NCBI GenBank assembly: GCA_049688595.1
Contig: JBAVLA010000028.1
Span: forward strand, 1 to 8,316
Direction: 5' to 3'
Length of the DNA: 8,316 nucleotides
DNA from: Prado023 sp049688595
Lineage (GTDB): Bacteria > Actinomycetota > Actinomycetes > S36-B12 > CAIYMF01
Numbering within the stretch: position 1 is the first letter of the stretch; each line of letters opens with the position of its first letter. The translations under genes and the position numbers were made by a program. A model generated the notes under the pieces. That model saw only the letters and a list, made by a program, of their open reading frames with translations, was not told where the DNA came from and did no database searches. Positions 1 through 6,047 of the stretch are shown here, piece by piece.

Positions 1-265
1 CGCTGACGGTGAGTTCGGCATCCAGGGCGCCGGCCAGCCGCTCAAGCAATGCAATGGTCGGAACCGTGCCGCCCGCCTCGAACCTGGCCACCGCCGGCTG
101 GGTCATTCCCGCCGCCTGCGCCAACTCCTTCTGCGTCATGCCCTTGGCCTGGCGCAGCTCACGCACGCTCGCCCCGAGGTCGAACGCAAGCTTGGCGGTC
201 AGGTAGGCCTCCTGCGCCCCCGGCTCTGCCATCCGCCGGTCCCGCACCGCTGTCCAGTCGCTCAT
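1..265 (-). CDS. HigA-like XRE-family antitoxin (partial, cut by left edge)
   Basis: This is a DNA-binding antitoxin, expected to neutralise the adjacent toxin by direct binding and to repress its own operon. The ATG is at 265-263 and 88 codons are visible before the window ends, with no stop. Residues about 34-88 form a Cro/C1 helix-turn-helix: VRELRQAKGMTQKELAQAAG (34-53) gives helices 1-2, and MTQPAVARFEAGGTVPT (54-70) gives the recognition helix and its turn. An N-terminal arm of about 30 residues precedes the HTH, as in HigA-type antitoxins encoded after Gp49-like toxins. The start is set by a strong Shine-Dalgarno site (278-271) inside the end of the toxin gene; one base separates the toxin stop from this ATG, so the two are translationally linked. 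The fold call is firm. The antitoxin role is inferred from the toxin next to it. Missing: the C-terminus, probably only 10-20 residues. Confidence 0.88.
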   Translation of the reverse strand, partial: MSDWTAVRDRRMAEPGAQEAYLTAKLAFDLGASVRELRQAKGMTQKELAQAAGMTQPAVARFEAGGTVPTIALLERLAGALDAELTVS

Positions 266-266
266 C

Positions 267-614
267 TCATCCCTCCTCATCGACCGGGTGGCCCCTGGCC
301 ACGCACACCTGCAACGCCCGCTGCGCCCGGGCCACCTGGGCTGTCTCCCGCTGACGCGCCTTGGGGAACACCGTCAGCAGGATGATCCGCCGCCCGCTGG
401 CGATCCAGTAGCTGATCCGCCAAGCCCGGCCATCAAGGTGGAACCGCAGCTCTCGCAGCTTCCCCGACAGCTGCTTCGTGTACGGCTCACCCAACAGCGG
501 CCCCCGCTCAGCCAGCAGGTCGACGTAGAACGCCACAGTCGCGAACTGCGCAGCCGGCAACGACTCCAACCAGTCGCGAACCTCGGGCTCAAACTCGACC
601 CCGCCCCACGACAT
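267..614 (-). CDS. HigB/RelE-superfamily toxin, phage Gp49-like
   Basis: A 115-residue protein of the RelE/HigB superfamily (phage-derived Gp49-like group). Known members are ribosome-dependent mRNA interferases held inactive by the partner antitoxin. Family features seen: an N-terminal helix pair around VRDWLESLPAAQ (12-23), then DLLAERGPLLGEPYTKQL (32-49), matching the conserved 'LxxxGPxLGxPYxKxL' signature. Next come LRELRF (53-58), GRAWRISYW (62-70) and RRIILLTVFPKARQ (75-88), the beta strands that carry the basic residues (R54, R57, R66, K85) expected to contact mRNA and ribosome. The length is normal for the family and there is no frame damage. The ATG at 614 has no Shine-Dalgarno but has a -10-like hexamer 7 nt upstream, consistent with a leaderless message. 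It is co-transcribed with the antitoxin. Family assignment is confident; toxicity and catalytic residues are inferred. Confidence 0.88.
   Translation of the reverse strand: MSWGGVEFEPEVRDWLESLPAAQFATVAFYVDLLAERGPLLGEPYTKQLSGKLRELRFHLDGRAWRISYWIASGRRIILLTVFPKARQRETAQVARAQRALQVCVARGHPVDEEG
271..278 (-). promoter_or_regulatory. Shine-Dalgarno site of the antitoxin gene
   Basis: On the minus strand GAGGAGGG lies 5 nt before the antitoxin ATG (265-263), inside the last codons of the toxin gene. It decides the antitoxin start: a closer ATG at 270-268 opens only a two-codon frame. A strong internal site would favour making more antitoxin than toxin from one mRNA. Confidence 0.75.
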
Positions 615-618
615 ATCA

Positions 619-640
619 CCGATGGTATACCGACGATCGG
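619..640 (-). promoter_or_regulatory. Putative promoter/operator of the toxin-antitoxin operon
   Basis: Minus-strand TACCAT (627-622) fits the actinobacterial -10 pattern TAnnnT and ends 7 nt before the toxin ATG, so transcription could start at or next to the A of the start codon. It overlaps a perfect 8-bp palindrome, GGTATACC (624-631). A wider inverted repeat, CCGAT (619-623) with ATCGG (636-640), flanks it, with its centre about 2 bp away. An inverted repeat over the -10 is where an autorepressing HTH antitoxin would be expected to bind. No convincing -35 was found. This is inference from pattern only. Confidence 0.5.
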
Positions 641-756
641 CTACCCCACGAGCTCAACCGCAACCGTTGTCTGCGCTGCCAGCCCCGCGGTCTGGCCTCG
701 GCTCGTCGCGGACGCCGGGCGGGCAGGTCGGCGCCTCATGTCCGGATCTCTGATGG

Positions 757-776
757 CCCGGTGAGCCTGGACCGGG
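757..776 (-). terminator. Candidate terminator hairpin after the exchanger gene
   Basis: CCCGGT (757-762) and ACCGGG (771-776) form a perfect 6-bp GC-rich stem with an 8-nt loop, starting 6 nt past the exchanger stop on the minus strand. No T-run follows, which is common for actinobacterial hairpin terminators but leaves the call uncertain. Confidence 0.45.
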
Positions 777-782
777 GCGTGG

Positions 783-1973
783 TCAGCCACTCCCCGGTGC
801 GCTGCCCGCAGGAGCCTCGGGGCGTGCCTTCCGACCGGCGTCGTACCCGGCCAGCACGCCCAACGTGATGCCGACCACCGGTAGGACGAACCAGAGCATG
901 ATCGCCGAGAAGGCTGGCAGGCTTTGGTGGCTGGTAGCGTCCATCAGCAAGTACATCGTGTACGAGGCGTAGAGCCCAAGGAAGAGGACGCCCTCCCAGC
1001 GATGGATCCGGAACCCCGTGTAGACCACGGGCAGGAGGGCCATTCCGGAGGCGATCATCACCGGCATGTCGAAGCGGATCACCGAATCGGCCACCGGGAT
1101 GCCCCCGCCGGGCGCGAGGATTGCGCTGATCCCGAGGACTGCCCCGACGTTGAAGATGTTGCTGCCCACAGCGTTGCCCACGGCCAGGTCGCGCTCGCCC
1201 CGGATCGAAGCGATCACGGTCGTCGCCAACTCTGGCAGCGAGGTGCCGATGGCCACGATGGTCAGGCCGATGACCACGTCCGGGACGCCGAACTGCGTTG
1301 CGACGCGCGTGGCGCCCTCCACCAGCCACCCCGCACCGATGACCAGCGCAGCCACCCCAGCAACGAGCAATCCGGCGTTGAGGGCGTGCTGACCAGACTC
1401 GCGCTGGCCAGACGCGTGTGGAGCAGTCCCGTGCTGGCCGGAACCTGCTTGGCCCGAACCTGCTTGGCCAGCCCTCGACGTCTGGTCGGCCGCCGACCCA
1501 GCCTCCCCATCCCTGGTCGCCTCGCGCCGTCCCATGACGACGACCATGGTCACGTAGGTGACGAGGCACGTGATCAGCAGGCCTGCGTCGGTGGCGCCGA
1601 TCTCACCGTCGAGGGACAACCCGAGCAGGAGCACGCTCATGGCAACCATCACGGGAACATCGATGCGCACCAACTGGCTCTTCACGGTTAGCGTGCCGAT
1701 CACCGCTGCGACCCCCAGGATCAGAAGCACGTTGGCCACGCTCGATCCGACGACATTGCCGACCGCGAGGTCGGGATTGCCGTCCGCAACCGACTGCAGG
1801 GTCACGGCGAGCTCCGGGGCCGACGTGGCGAATGAGACGACCGTCAACCCGACCACCAACGGCGACATGCCGAACGCAGCGGCCAGACGGCTGGCCCCTC
1901 GTACCAGCAGTTCCCCCCCGCCGACGAGAACCACGAATCCGCCGATCAGGAGCCCCGCGGTGCCCAAGTCCAC
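783..1973 (-). CDS. CaCA-family Na+(or H+)/Ca2+ exchanger with SGQ-repeat loop
   Basis: A 396-residue inner-membrane antiporter expected to exchange Ca2+ for Na+ or H+ (YrbG / archaeal NCX type). It is built of two inverted halves, each with an alpha-repeat. The first is GLTVVSFATSAPEL (42-55) plus GNVVGSSVANVLLILG (72-87). The second is GLTIVAIGTSLPEL (236-249) plus GNAVGSNIFNVGAVLG (266-281). The ion-site glutamates are E54 and E248, with T50/S51, S77/N81, T244/S245 and S271/N275. The GTG start at 1973-1971 was chosen because it places T50, S51, E54, S77 and N81 at the same numbers as in the archaeal exchanger NCX_Mj, and because it lies 7 nt after a TAGCGT -10-like hexamer. An upstream ATG at 2090 would add 39 non-membrane residues. 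The central loop (about 148-199) is unusually long and repetitive (GQAGSGQAGSGQHG and more SGQ copies). A final helix (about 352-370) is followed by a hydrophilic Pro/Ala/Gly tail. The coupling ion cannot be told from sequence. Confidence 0.9.
   Translation of the reverse strand: MDLGTAGLLIGGFVVLVGGGELLVRGASRLAAAFGMSPLVVGLTVVSFATSAPELAVTLQSVADGNPDLAVGNVVGSSVANVLLILGVAAVIGTLTVKSQLVRIDVPVMVAMSVLLLGLSLDGEIGATDAGLLITCLVTYVTMVVVMGRREATRDGEAGSAADQTSRAGQAGSGQAGSGQHGTAPHASGQRESGQHALNAGLLVAGVAALVIGAGWLVEGATRVATQFGVPDVVIGLTIVAIGTSLPELATTVIASIRGERDLAVGNAVGSNIFNVGAVLGISAILAPGGGIPVADSVIRFDMPVMIASGMALLPVVYTGFRIHRWEGVLFLGLYASYTMYLLMDATSHQSLPAFSAIMLWFVLPVVGITLGVLAGYDAGRKARPEAPAGSAPGSG
1441..1470. repeat. 15-bp tandem repeat inside the exchanger gene
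   Basis: GAACCTGCTTGGCCC (1441-1455) is followed directly by GAACCTGCTTGGCCA (1456-1470), 14 of 15 bases identical. On the coding strand the units encode successive GQAGS pentapeptides in the central cytoplasmic loop. Degenerate SGQ copies continue toward position 1380. The 15-bp unit keeps frame, so copy number could vary between strains without breaking the protein. Confidence 0.85.
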
Positions 1974-1980
1974 GAGACAG

Positions 1981-1986
1981 ACGCTA
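1981..1986 (-). promoter_or_regulatory. Putative -10 element of the exchanger gene (leaderless start)
   Basis: Minus-strand TAGCGT (1986-1981) fits TAnnnT and ends 7 nt (CTGTCTC) before the GTG start at 1973. No Shine-Dalgarno is present there. The only -35-like match, GTGTCC (2007-2002), has a short 15-nt spacer. The same TAGCGT hexamer precedes the lipoprotein gene. Confidence 0.45.
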
Positions 1987-2131
1987 GCTGCGCACCGGGC
2001 CGGACACCTGTGCACGGCGGGGAGCCCCAGGACAACCAGTTGGCCACCGCCAACAGCGGGGAACAGCGCTGCAGCGCCGGACCTGCCCATGAGGCAGCCT
2101 CAAGGCCGCCAGCGGGAGCAGGGCTGTATGG

Positions 2132-2137
2132 GACCAT
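2132..2137 (+). promoter_or_regulatory. Possible -10 element of lepA (weak)
   Basis: GACCAT ends 7 nt before the chosen GTG at 2145, matching only the A and final T of TAnnnT. No Shine-Dalgarno lies at a normal distance (GGGAGCAGGG at 2114-2123 is too far). It is listed because its spacing matches the other putative leaderless starts here. The 1974-2144 interval between the divergent exchanger and lepA genes contains no other feature I can support. Confidence 0.25.
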
Positions 2138-2144
2138 TGGCCTC

Positions 2145-3980
2145 GTGCCACCCGCTCCTGGGTCGACGGACCAGTCGATCATCCGCAACTTCAGCATCAT
2201 CGCGCACATCGACCACGGCAAGTCAACGCTGGCCGACCGCATGCTGCAGATCACCGGCGTGGTCGATGCACGGTCGATGCGGGCGCAGTACCTCGACCGC
2301 ATGGACATCGAGCGAGAGCGCGGCATCACCATAAAGAGCCAGGCGGTCCGCCTGCCGTTCCGGGGCAGCGACGGGATCGACTACGTGCTCAACCTCATCG
2401 ACACCCCGGGACACGTCGACTTCTCGTACGAGGTGTCCCGCAGCCTCGCCGCTTGCGAGGGCGCCGTGCTCCTGGTCGATGCGGCCCAGGGGATCGAGGC
2501 GCAGACCCTGGCCAACCTGTACCTGGCACTCGAGCACGACCTGGCGATCATCCCGGTCCTGAACAAGATCGACCTGCCCGCGGCCCAGCCCGAGCGCTAC
2601 GCCTCCGAGCTGGCGCACATCATCGGGTGCGATCCAGAGGACGTGCTCAGGGTCTCGGCCAAGACCGGCGAAGGAGTCCGCGACCTCCTCGACGAGATCG
2701 TCCGCCAGGTGCCAGAGCCCGCGGGCGACCCGAAGGCTCCGGCCCGGGCGCTCATCTTCGACTCGGTGTACGACACCTACCGCGGCGTCGTCACCTATGT
2801 CCGCGTCGTCGATGGCCGGCTCTCCACCCGGGAGCGGATCGTGATGATGTCCACGGGCGCCCAGCACGAGATGCTCGAGGTGGGCGTGATCTCGCCCGAG
2901 CCGGTGCCCGCCGAGGCGATCGGTGCCGGTGAGGTTGGATACCTGATCACCGGGGTGAAGGACGTCCGGCACAGCCGCGTCGGCGACACCGTGACCTCCG
3001 CGGTGAAGGGTGCGAAGAAGGCGCTGGGCGGGTACCGGGACCCCAAGCCGATGGTGTTCTCCGGGCTCTACCCGATCGACGGCTCTGACTACCCTGAGCT
3101 GCGCGACGCGCTGGACAAGCTCAAGCTCAACGACGCCGCCCTGGTCTATGAGCCGGAGACCTCGGCCGCGCTCGGATTCGGCTTCCGCTGCGGGTTCCTC
3201 GGGCTGCTCCATCTGGAGATTGTGCGCGAGCGACTGGAGCGCGAGTTCAGCCTGGACCTGATCTCCACCGCGCCGAACGTCGTCTACAACGTCACGTTGG
3301 ACGATGGAACGCGCACCGAGGTGACCAACCCTTCCGAATACCCCACGGGCAAGGTGGCCGAGGTCCGCGAGCCGGTGGTGCGCGGCACGATCCTGTCACC
3401 GACCGACTACGTCGGCGCGATCATGGAGCTCTGCCAGGCCCGCCGCGGCAGCCTGCTGGGCATGGACTACCTGTCCGACACGCGCGTGGAGCTGCGCTAC
3501 ACCCTGCCGCTGGCAGAGATCGTGTTCGACTTCTTCGACGCGCTGAAGTCACGCACCCGCGGGTACGCCTCGCTGGACTACGAACCCACGGGCGATCAGG
3601 TCGCCGAACTCGTCAAGGTCGACATCCTCCTGCATGGTGAGCCAGTCGACGCCTTCTCCTCGATCGTCCACAAGGACAAGGCCTACGCCTACGGGGTGGC
3701 GATGGCTGCCAAGCTCAAGGAGCTGATCCCGCGGCAGCAGTTCGAGGTGCCCATCCAAGCCGCGATCGGGTCTCGGATCATCGCTCGGGAGTCTGTGCGC
3801 GCGCTGCGAAAGGACGTGCTGGCCAAGTGCTATGGCGGTGACATCACGCGCAAGCGCAAGCTGTTGGAGAAGCAGAAGGAGGGCAAGAAGCGGATGAAGG
3901 TCGTCGGCCGAGTGGAGATCCCGCAGGAGGCCTTCATCGCCGCGCTCAACACCGAGGGCGACCAGGGCGCGCGGAAGTAG
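2145..3980 (+). CDS. lepA: Elongation factor 4 (LepA), ribosome-associated GTPase
   Basis: LepA/EF4 is a translational GTPase that acts on the ribosome (back-translocation and/or subunit maturation and initiation, depending on the study) and helps under ionic or cold stress. With the GTG start it has 611 residues, normal for the family. G motifs are all present: G1 AHIDHGKST (20-28), G2 RGITI (59-63), G3 DTPGH (86-90) with the catalytic-type H90, G4 NKID (140-143) and G5 SAK (171-173). EF-G-like domains II, III and V follow, then the LepA-specific C-terminal domain with the basic stretch ITRKRKLLEKQKEGKKRMK ahead of VVGRVEIPQEAFIAAL. The start was chosen because actinobacterial LepA proteins begin about 10 residues before 'IRNFSIIAHIDHGKST'. 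An upstream GTG at 2010 would add 45 low-complexity residues reaching into the exchanger's promoter. It is divergent from the exchanger and co-directional with the acyl-CoA synthetase, 194 bp downstream. Confidence 0.98.
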   Translation: MPPAPGSTDQSIIRNFSIIAHIDHGKSTLADRMLQITGVVDARSMRAQYLDRMDIERERGITIKSQAVRLPFRGSDGIDYVLNLIDTPGHVDFSYEVSRSLAACEGAVLLVDAAQGIEAQTLANLYLALEHDLAIIPVLNKIDLPAAQPERYASELAHIIGCDPEDVLRVSAKTGEGVRDLLDEIVRQVPEPAGDPKAPARALIFDSVYDTYRGVVTYVRVVDGRLSTRERIVMMSTGAQHEMLEVGVISPEPVPAEAIGAGEVGYLITGVKDVRHSRVGDTVTSAVKGAKKALGGYRDPKPMVFSGLYPIDGSDYPELRDALDKLKLNDAALVYEPETSAALGFGFRCGFLGLLHLEIVRERLEREFSLDLISTAPNVVYNVTLDDGTRTEVTNPSEYPTGKVAEVREPVVRGTILSPTDYVGAIMELCQARRGSLLGMDYLSDTRVELRYTLPLAEIVFDFFDALKSRTRGYASLDYEPTGDQVAELVKVDILLHGEPVDAFSSIVHKDKAYAYGVAMAAKLKELIPRQQFEVPIQAAIGSRIIARESVRALRKDVLAKCYGGDITRKRKLLEKQKEGKKRMKVVGRVEIPQEAFIAALNTEGDQGARK

Positions 3981-3999
3981 TCGCCCTGCGTACTGGGTC

Positions 4000-4039
4000 G
4001 GTCCCGGACGGGCCGGTCGGGTCCCAGATGGGCCGGTCT
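4000..4039. repeat. 20-bp tandem duplication after lepA
   Basis: GGTCCCGGACGGGCCGGTC (4000-4018) and GGTCCCAGATGGGCCGGTC (4020-4038) are 17/19 identical and lie exactly 20 bp apart. A partial third match, GGGTCGGTC (3995-4003), precedes them. The repeat sits 20 bp past the lepA stop. It is GC-rich and can fold weakly (CTGGG 3993-3997 with CCCAG 4023-4027), but it is not a clear terminator. Confidence 0.8.
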
Positions 4040-4043
4040 GACA

Positions 4044-4066
4044 GCTGACGGCTGACGGCTCGCGAG
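4044..4066. repeat. 7-bp tandem repeat running into a CTCGCGAG palindrome
   Basis: GCTGACG (4044-4050) is repeated at 4051-4057, followed by a partial GCT and the perfect 8-bp palindrome CTCGCGAG (4059-4066). It lies about 110 bp upstream of the acyl-CoA synthetase start, where a transcription factor or promoter could sit, but no -10/-35 pair could be assigned. The rest of the 3981-4174 interval holds nothing else I can support except the Shine-Dalgarno. Confidence 0.55.
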
Positions 4067-4163
4067 TCCTGACATGTTGCGCTTGCCATGATCGCCCCCA
4101 GTCGGCAGAGTTGCCTACGTCACACTTCAAGGCGCTCTCCCACCTGCCCGTGAATCCGACCTC

Positions 4164-4168
4164 GGAGG
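4164..4168 (+). promoter_or_regulatory. Shine-Dalgarno site of the acyl-CoA synthetase gene
   Basis: GGAGG lies 6 nt before the ATG at 4175, an optimal distance. It fixes the start and shows that this gene, unlike lepA and hemW beside it, uses a leadered ribosome site. Confidence 0.85.
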
Positions 4169-4174
4169 ATTCGA

Positions 4175-6007
4175 ATGCCCCCCAAGATCAGCGGCTCCTT
4201 GAGCACGCCCATCCCGGCCCACGCCCCGAACCTGGGCCGCTCGATCCTCGACCGGATCGCGGCGACGCCTGACCGGCCGGCGTTCCGGTCGCCCCGAGCC
4301 GACGGCAGCTGGTCGACCATGACTTGGCGCGAGACCGGCGACGAGATGATCAAGCTGGCTGCTGGGCTGGTCTCGCTCGGCCTGCAGCCCGAGGACCGGG
4401 TGGCGATAGCCAGCAGCACGCGGCTCGAGTGGATCCTCGCCGACGGGGCCGTCATGCTCGCCGGCGGAGCCAACACGACGATCTACCCGTCGACTGCGGA
4501 CAGCGACTTCGGCTTCATCCTGTCCGACTCTGGCGCACGCTTCCTGTTCGCCGAGAACGCCAAGCAGGCGGACAAGGCCATGCACCAGAGTGACCAGCTG
4601 CCCGACCTGGTGAAGGCCATCCTGATCGACGGCGAGGGCGACGGCGACTTCTCGATCAGCTGGGCGCAGCTGCGGCACTTGGGCGTCGAGCTGCTGGCCA
4701 AGGAACCCAAGGTAATCGAGGAACGGGTGGCCCAGCTGACCCCCGAATCCCTGGCCACGCTGATCTACACCTCTGGTACGACCGCCCGACCGAAGGGTGT
4801 GGAGCTGCCGCACCGCAACTGGGTGTTCATGGGCGCCAGCATCGAGCCGTTGGACATCATCCGTCCTGACGACCTGCACTACCTGTGGCTGCCCCTGTCC
4901 CACGTGTTCGGCAAGGTGCTGCTGGCGGCGCAGTACCAGATCGGATTCGAGACCGCCGTCGACGGCCGCGTGGACAAGATCGTCACGAACCTGCCGGTCG
5001 TCAAGCCGGACATCATGTGCGGCGTGCCCCGGGTCTACGAGAAGATCTACGCCGGGGCCAACGCCAAGGGGAGGGCCAGCGGCGGACCCAAGGCGGCGAT
5101 CTTCGACTGGGCATTCGGCCGGGCCATGGAGATCAACCAGGCACGCCGAGAGGGCAGGTCTGCCGGTCCGCTCGCCAGCGTGGAGATGGCGATTGCCGAC
5201 AAGCTCGTGTTCTCCAAGATCCGGGCGGCCACTGGAGGGCGCATCAGGCTGTTCGTGTCCGGCTCCGCGGCTCTCAACGGGGACGTGGCTCGCTGGTTCG
5301 ACGCGGCCGGCATGCCGATCCTCGAGGGATACGGCCTGACGGAGAACACCGCAGCCGCCTGCATCGTTCGGCCCCACGACATCGTCTTCGGGGCCGTCGG
5401 CCAGCCGTTCCCCGGTACCGAGGTAATGATCGCCGACGACGGCGAGGTGCTCCTCCGCGGGCCGCACGTCATGCGGGGTTACCGCAACCTGCCCGAGGCC
5501 ACGGCTGAGGCGCTCCTGCCGGGAGGCTGGCTGGCCACCGGCGACATCGGCGAGATCGACGAGAAGGGCCACGTCAAGATCACGGACCGCAAGAAGGACA
5601 TGGTCAAGACCTCCGGTGGCAAGTACATCGCCCCGGGAGCCATTGCTGCGCAGTTCAAGGTTCTCTCAACCCTGGCGTCCAACCTGGTCGTGCACGCCAA
5701 CAACCGGAACTTCGCCACCGGCCTGGTGTCGCTCGACCCAGAGGCCCTGGAGAAGTTCGCCAAGGAGAAGGGCCTTGAGGGCGACTTCGCGACACTCTCG
5801 CAGAGCCCTGAGGTTCGGGCCGAGATCCAGGCTGCCATCGACAAGCTCAATGCCAAGCTCAACCGTTGGGAGACGGTCAAGAAGTTCACGATCCTGGACC
5901 GGGACCTCAGCGAGGAGCAGGGTGAGCTGACGGCCAGCTTGAAGGTCAAGCGCAAGGTTGTCGAGCAGCACTTCGCGGACAAGCTCAATGCGATGTACTC
6001 GGGCTGA
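4175..6007 (+). CDS. Long-chain acyl-CoA synthetase, AMP-forming (FadD15-like)
   Basis: A 610-residue ANL-superfamily enzyme that activates a fatty acid with ATP to acyl-AMP and then transfers it to CoA, feeding lipid synthesis or beta-oxidation. Adenylation motifs in order: P-loop YTSGTTARPKG (198-208); YGLTEN (386-391) contacting adenine and Mg-ATP; TGD (455-457), whose Asp binds ribose; and the hinge DRKKD (471-475). GGKYIAP follows, then near the C-terminus GELTASLK with the likely catalytic adenylation lysine K590. The length and the 'YGLTENTAA' and 'GKYIAP' forms fit the FadD15/eukaryotic-ACSL-like branch rather than short FadD or acetyl-CoA synthetases. Two conserved positions are substituted: A204 where the P-loop nearly always has Gly, and Ala in 'APGAIAAQFK' where relatives usually have 'IE'. 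No transmembrane segment is evident. It follows lepA with its own Shine-Dalgarno and converges on the lipoprotein gene. Chain-length preference cannot be read from sequence. Confidence 0.93.
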   Translation: MPPKISGSLSTPIPAHAPNLGRSILDRIAATPDRPAFRSPRADGSWSTMTWRETGDEMIKLAAGLVSLGLQPEDRVAIASSTRLEWILADGAVMLAGGANTTIYPSTADSDFGFILSDSGARFLFAENAKQADKAMHQSDQLPDLVKAILIDGEGDGDFSISWAQLRHLGVELLAKEPKVIEERVAQLTPESLATLIYTSGTTARPKGVELPHRNWVFMGASIEPLDIIRPDDLHYLWLPLSHVFGKVLLAAQYQIGFETAVDGRVDKIVTNLPVVKPDIMCGVPRVYEKIYAGANAKGRASGGPKAAIFDWAFGRAMEINQARREGRSAGPLASVEMAIADKLVFSKIRAATGGRIRLFVSGSAALNGDVARWFDAAGMPILEGYGLTENTAAACIVRPHDIVFGAVGQPFPGTEVMIADDGEVLLRGPHVMRGYRNLPEATAEALLPGGWLATGDIGEIDEKGHVKITDRKKDMVKTSGGKYIAPGAIAAQFKVLSTLASNLVVHANNRNFATGLVSLDPEALEKFAKEKGLEGDFATLSQSPEVRAEIQAAIDKLNAKLNRWETVKKFTILDRDLSEEQGELTASLKVKRKVVEQHFADKLNAMYSG

Positions 6008-6010
6008 CTG

Positions 6011-6047
6011 CGCCCGCGGCCAACCGGGTCTGGGCCCGGTCAGGGCG
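6011..6047. terminator. Bidirectional terminator candidate between synthetase and lipoprotein genes
   Basis: A two-part stem: outer CGCCC (6011-6015) with GGGCG (6043-6047), inner ACCGGG (6023-6028) with CCCGGT (6035-6040) around loop TCTGGG. It fills the 32-bp gap between the two converging stop codons and reaches into the lipoprotein stop. No T-run is present. The inner stem uses the same six bases as the hairpin at 757-776. Confidence 0.55.

Larger units (their letters stand above)
615..782. other. Intergenic region between exchanger and toxin genes
   Basis: 168 bp with no supported gene. It holds the exchanger's candidate terminator (757-776) and the toxin promoter/operator (619-640). 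A weaker hairpin, GCCAG (678-682) with CTGGC (692-696), also lies here. Short frames crossing it on the plus strand are shadows of minus-strand genes. Confidence 0.7.

Noticed and set aside
678..696. Hairpin GCCAG/CTGGC as a terminator of the exchanger gene
   Set aside because: It is 87 bp past the stop with a short stem and 9-nt loop. The hairpin at 757-776 is closer and stronger. In GC-rich sequence such weak stems are common.
924..1691. Long plus-strand open frame (255 codons) opposite the exchanger gene
   Set aside because: It lies entirely antisense to a clear membrane-protein gene. Its translation is rich in His/Asp/Arg with no recognisable domain, as expected from high-GC antisense frames.
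1974..2090. 39-residue N-terminal extension of the exchanger from the ATG at 2090
   Set aside because: The extension overlaps the lepA upstream region and lacks family similarity. The GTG at 1973 gives residue numbering that matches NCX_Mj and a -10 at leaderless distance.
2010..2144. N-terminal extension of LepA from a GTG at 2010
   Set aside because: It would add 45 low-complexity residues absent from the family and cross the exchanger's promoter. The GTG at 2145 gives the usual N-terminus.
4127..5572. 481-codon minus-strand frame opposite the acyl-CoA synthetase
   Set aside because: It is a shadow of a gene with all adenylation motifs in the other strand; the translation is dominated by Val/Arg/Gly/Asp/His and shows no domain.
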